Source: Maylandia zebra
Lineage: Eukaryota; Chordata; Actinopteri; Cichliformes; Cichlidae
Length of the DNA stretch: 64,000 bases
Assembly: GCF_041146795.1 (NCBI RefSeq)
Contig: NC_135168.1
Coordinates: forward strand, 41,725,870 to 41,789,869
Direction: 5' to 3'
A program made the translations under genes and the position numbers. This document shows positions 61,381 to 64,000 of this stretch, piece by piece (positions within the stretch are counted from its first letter, which is position 1; each line of letters starts with the position of its first letter). A model generated the notes under the pieces. That model ran no database searches. It was not told the DNA's origin and saw only the letters and a program-made list of their open reading frames with translations.

Positions 61381-62139
61381 AAAAAAAACGAACACTGAAA
61401 CTTCAAAACATTAAAGCAAGGATGAAAACTCACTGGAGAAGAAAGCTAAATGAAATAAAAGTGAATGAATAAAAAGACAGTCAAGATAGTTTCTGATATA
61501 AAAACCTTTGTGGACTTTATTGTGATTATTTCTTTGTTGCTGATGATGCGTCAGAGAGATTTCATTTAACATGTATCACAATATAACACAACAACCCTCA
61601 ACCAGTGGAAACAAACGTCATTTTTGACACAAGCTCAACAAAAGCTGAACATTTGAGTCACAACATTGTGTTAATCAGTTGATTACCTGTATCCTACCCG
61701 TGGTTGAGTTTGGTGTTTACCTGTCACAGATACGCTCTGTGTTCTTCTTTCACTCTGCAGTTAAGCATGGTTAATGAGTCCTCTCCTGCCAGTTGAGCAA
61801 TTCGGTAATCTGTGACTACCATTACGACCAAATAAGTAATGAGAATTAGTCTGACCTGAATAAAACGTACCTGTTCTGCCTGTTTAATCTCTGTGTGTCA
61901 TCTGCATACATTACTCACAGACTGCGGGACTGACCTGTCAGGGCTACGTACAGCCTTCAGTCGAACCCTTCTCTTCTCTAACTGTTCTGATCTGTAATTA
62001 GATATTATTACAGGCTGATCGACACGCAGTAACACAAGCCTTCACGTCTACATTATTGCTCAGCTGGCCCTCCCACTGCCATTCATCACATCTTTGAGTT
62101 TCTTTAAGGTCAGATAAGCCTGAGATGAAAGAAAATGAA

Positions 62140-62142
<3 letters not shown>

Positions 62143-62207
<65 letters not shown>
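62143..62207. repeat. (CA)n microsatellite
   Basis: About 32 CA units. Confidence 0.96.
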
Positions 62208-62208
<1 letters not shown>

Positions 62209-62600
62209 TTTTTTCCCTAACCTCTAATTTCTCTTTCCATCTCGTCCATTCATTCTTCATCTTTCCTCGATCAGATGACGGGTCTGTTCCCAAAATATGA
62301 GCCGCTATTTTTAACCCTCAGTCGTGTAACTTGGCTTTTCTGTAATGGATCTCTTTTCTGCCTCCACTCAAGAATTTGTCTCTCCATCTTATCAATAATC
62401 AATGAGGAGAGGGGCTAAAGAAAGACAGCCGAAAGACAGGGTTAAGATGATTAATGGAAACCTCATTAGGAACTGGAGAGAAGTGAAGCTATACATTATC
62501 AGCGCGTCTGGAGAACGCACACTATCGGAGGTTAACTGGAGATGCGAGGGGCAGAGCGGCGATGGAGGGAGCTTTCAGGGGAGGCAGTTAGGAACAAAAT

Positions 62601-62602
<2 letters not shown>

Positions 62603-62628
<26 letters not shown>
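62603..62628. repeat. G homopolymer of 26
   Basis: 26 uninterrupted G residues on the plus strand; assembly length may be unreliable at such a run. Confidence 0.95.
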
Positions 62629-62631
<3 letters not shown>

Positions 62632-63959
62632 GAGATGCATCATCAGCTCAAAGCTGCTAGTGAAATGGACGGGGTTGATTGATGGGTTTTATTTATAGAA
62701 AGATGATGCTTTTAGTGGAATTAGTTGCTTTAGAACACCAAAAGGCTATGGAGTTGTTTCTAGCGAGCTGAAAAGCACAACATTACATGCTTATGAGAAC
62801 ATTCGTGTCTAAAAATAGGGGTCAGTGGTTACATGTTCACCTGTGCATGCACGTGTGTGGGCTCAGCCATGCTTGGTGGATGAGATTATGCATGCAGGTT
62901 TCCCTGAGGTGATGTGTTATTGCTCACTGAAAGCCTTTCATCATCGTATGGCTGCTGAGGTTGGTTTTTTTTTGTTTGTTTTTTTGCAACTCTTCATCTC
63001 TTTCTATCTCTCACTGTTTCTAAATGAATAGCTGACCTGGGCACTGCAGAAAAACATCCAATTTGTTTTACAACAAAGGCTTCAAATGTGACAAGGGGAT
63101 TGAGGGCAGATAGATTGGGAGAAAGAGACGAGAAGAAGGAGAAGCACAGGGAGCGACGAGGATTATTGTCAGGGGGAAATGATGGTGATAAGAAAGAGAA
63201 AAAGATGGGGGGAAGAAGGATTCTGGGAAAAAGACTGAGATAAGATGGGAAAAGATGAGTGTAAACGACCGGGAAAACACGAGAGAATAACGAGATTACG
63301 GGAATTATAGGGAAGGAAAGGCAGGTTTTTATAAAGCCTGTGTTTGAGGTAGAGAACCCGGCAGAGAGGAGGGAAGTTTACCTGTGATGAAGGGGAAAAG
63401 GTGGAAAAAGGGGAGGAAGAGAAGGAGAGAGAGAGGTCAACGCACTACAGGTAGAAAACGCGAGGGAGCTAAAGTTCGGGAGGTATAGAGTGTCACCTAA
63501 ATTATCTGGAGATAGCAAGTGGGGGCAGAGGTGCTGGAACTCAATCCCGGAGCCAAGACAGCAGCTGATGATAAAAACCTCCTCACCTGAGAGAGATGGA
63601 CAGAAGCTTGATGAAACTCTGAGGAAAAGAACTGGAGGAAATACTTGGAAGGAAAGGAGGAAGCAGGAGAACATTTGAGCCGTAGCATTTTAACTCCTTT
63701 TGTGTTTCCCGGGACAAAGAGACAGCTGCAATCACTGCGTGAAGGGGACTGAATTTTTAACACATTTTTCAGAGTTTAAGAAAAGAAATCGGTCCAAGCT
63801 GACTTTTTTTTGTGGTGGGAGGGGGAGTTTTATTACACTTAAGACATAAAGAGCTAGAGCAGAGGAGAGGAGAGCAGGGGAGAGGGAAGCGAGAGGGGGA
63901 GGGAGGGGGAGGGCGAGCGACGAAGAGAGAGAGTGTGTGTGTTAGCCCGTGACACCGAG

Positions 63960-64000
63960 ATGTTCATGATCATTCGAGAGCCGGCACCCGGGGGAGCCGC
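63960..64000 (+). CDS. possible start of a CDS cut by the window edge
   Basis: An ATG with G at -3 follows a GC- and purine-rich leader and opens MFMIIREPAPGGA, still open at the edge. Only 13 codons are visible and I do not recognise the protein. The call rests on the leader-like composition. Confidence 0.25.
   Translation, partial: MFMIIREPAPGGA

Larger units (their letters stand above)
61381..63959. other. non-coding; simple repeats and purine-rich stretch
   Basis: Contains the CA repeat at 62143-62207, a G run at 62603-62628 and a G/A-rich region from about 63080 to 63950 that may be the leader of a plus-strand gene starting at the right edge. Confidence 0.45.

Overview
The window is teleost nuclear DNA, most likely from a spiny-rayed (percomorph, perhaps cichlid-like) fish. 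It has long GT/CA and GATA microsatellites, spliced vertebrate genes, C2H2 zinc-finger genes with an N-terminal module I associate with teleosts, and fragments of RTE-like and L2-like LINEs, Tc1/mariner, hAT and TTAA-flanked elements. The species cannot be fixed from the sequence alone. All gene models were read by eye from splice sites, reading phase and protein family resemblance; no search was run.

Layout. (1) 1-14.3 kb, minus strand: the 5' two thirds of a protein phosphatase 2A B55-type regulatory subunit, best matching the gamma isoform (ppp2r2c). Six constitutive coding exons plus one candidate alternative first exon are present, and the 3' exons lie off the left edge. (2) 14.3-21.3 kb: non-coding DNA with simple repeats. 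(3) 21.3-23.2 kb and 25.1-29.2 kb, minus strand: two four-exon C2H2 zinc-finger genes. (4) 32.0-33.2 kb, minus strand: mif, complete in three exons. (5) 33.4-37.8 kb: a stack of retroelement fragments and a clean hAT-type MITE. (6) 38.7-42.3 kb, plus strand: a third four-exon zinc-finger gene with a very pyrimidine-rich first intron. (7) 42.9-45.9 kb: Tc1 remnants, a fold-back element and a family of direct and inverted repeats. (8) 46.6-47.8 kb, minus strand: a two-exon secreted ENDOD1-like nuclease. (9) 49-51.6 kb: transposon debris. (10) 52.85-58.07 kb, plus strand: a complete RING/B-box/coiled-coil/PRY-SPRY (TRIM) gene. (11) 59-61.4 kb: a hAT element and a Tc1-like element. (12) 61.4-64 kb: simple repeats and a purine-rich leader before a possible new plus-strand CDS that starts at the right edge.

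The genes do not form an operon-like unit. The clearest internal theme is that all three zinc-finger genes share an N-terminal motif and the same intron phase order (1, 0, 1), so they form one local gene family split by mif. The best leads are the candidate alternative first exon and overlapping uORF of ppp2r2c, the GATA repeat that forms the intronic side of a ppp2r2c splice donor, the zinc-finger family module, and the abrupt pyrimidine-to-purine switch at an exon boundary in the third zinc-finger gene.
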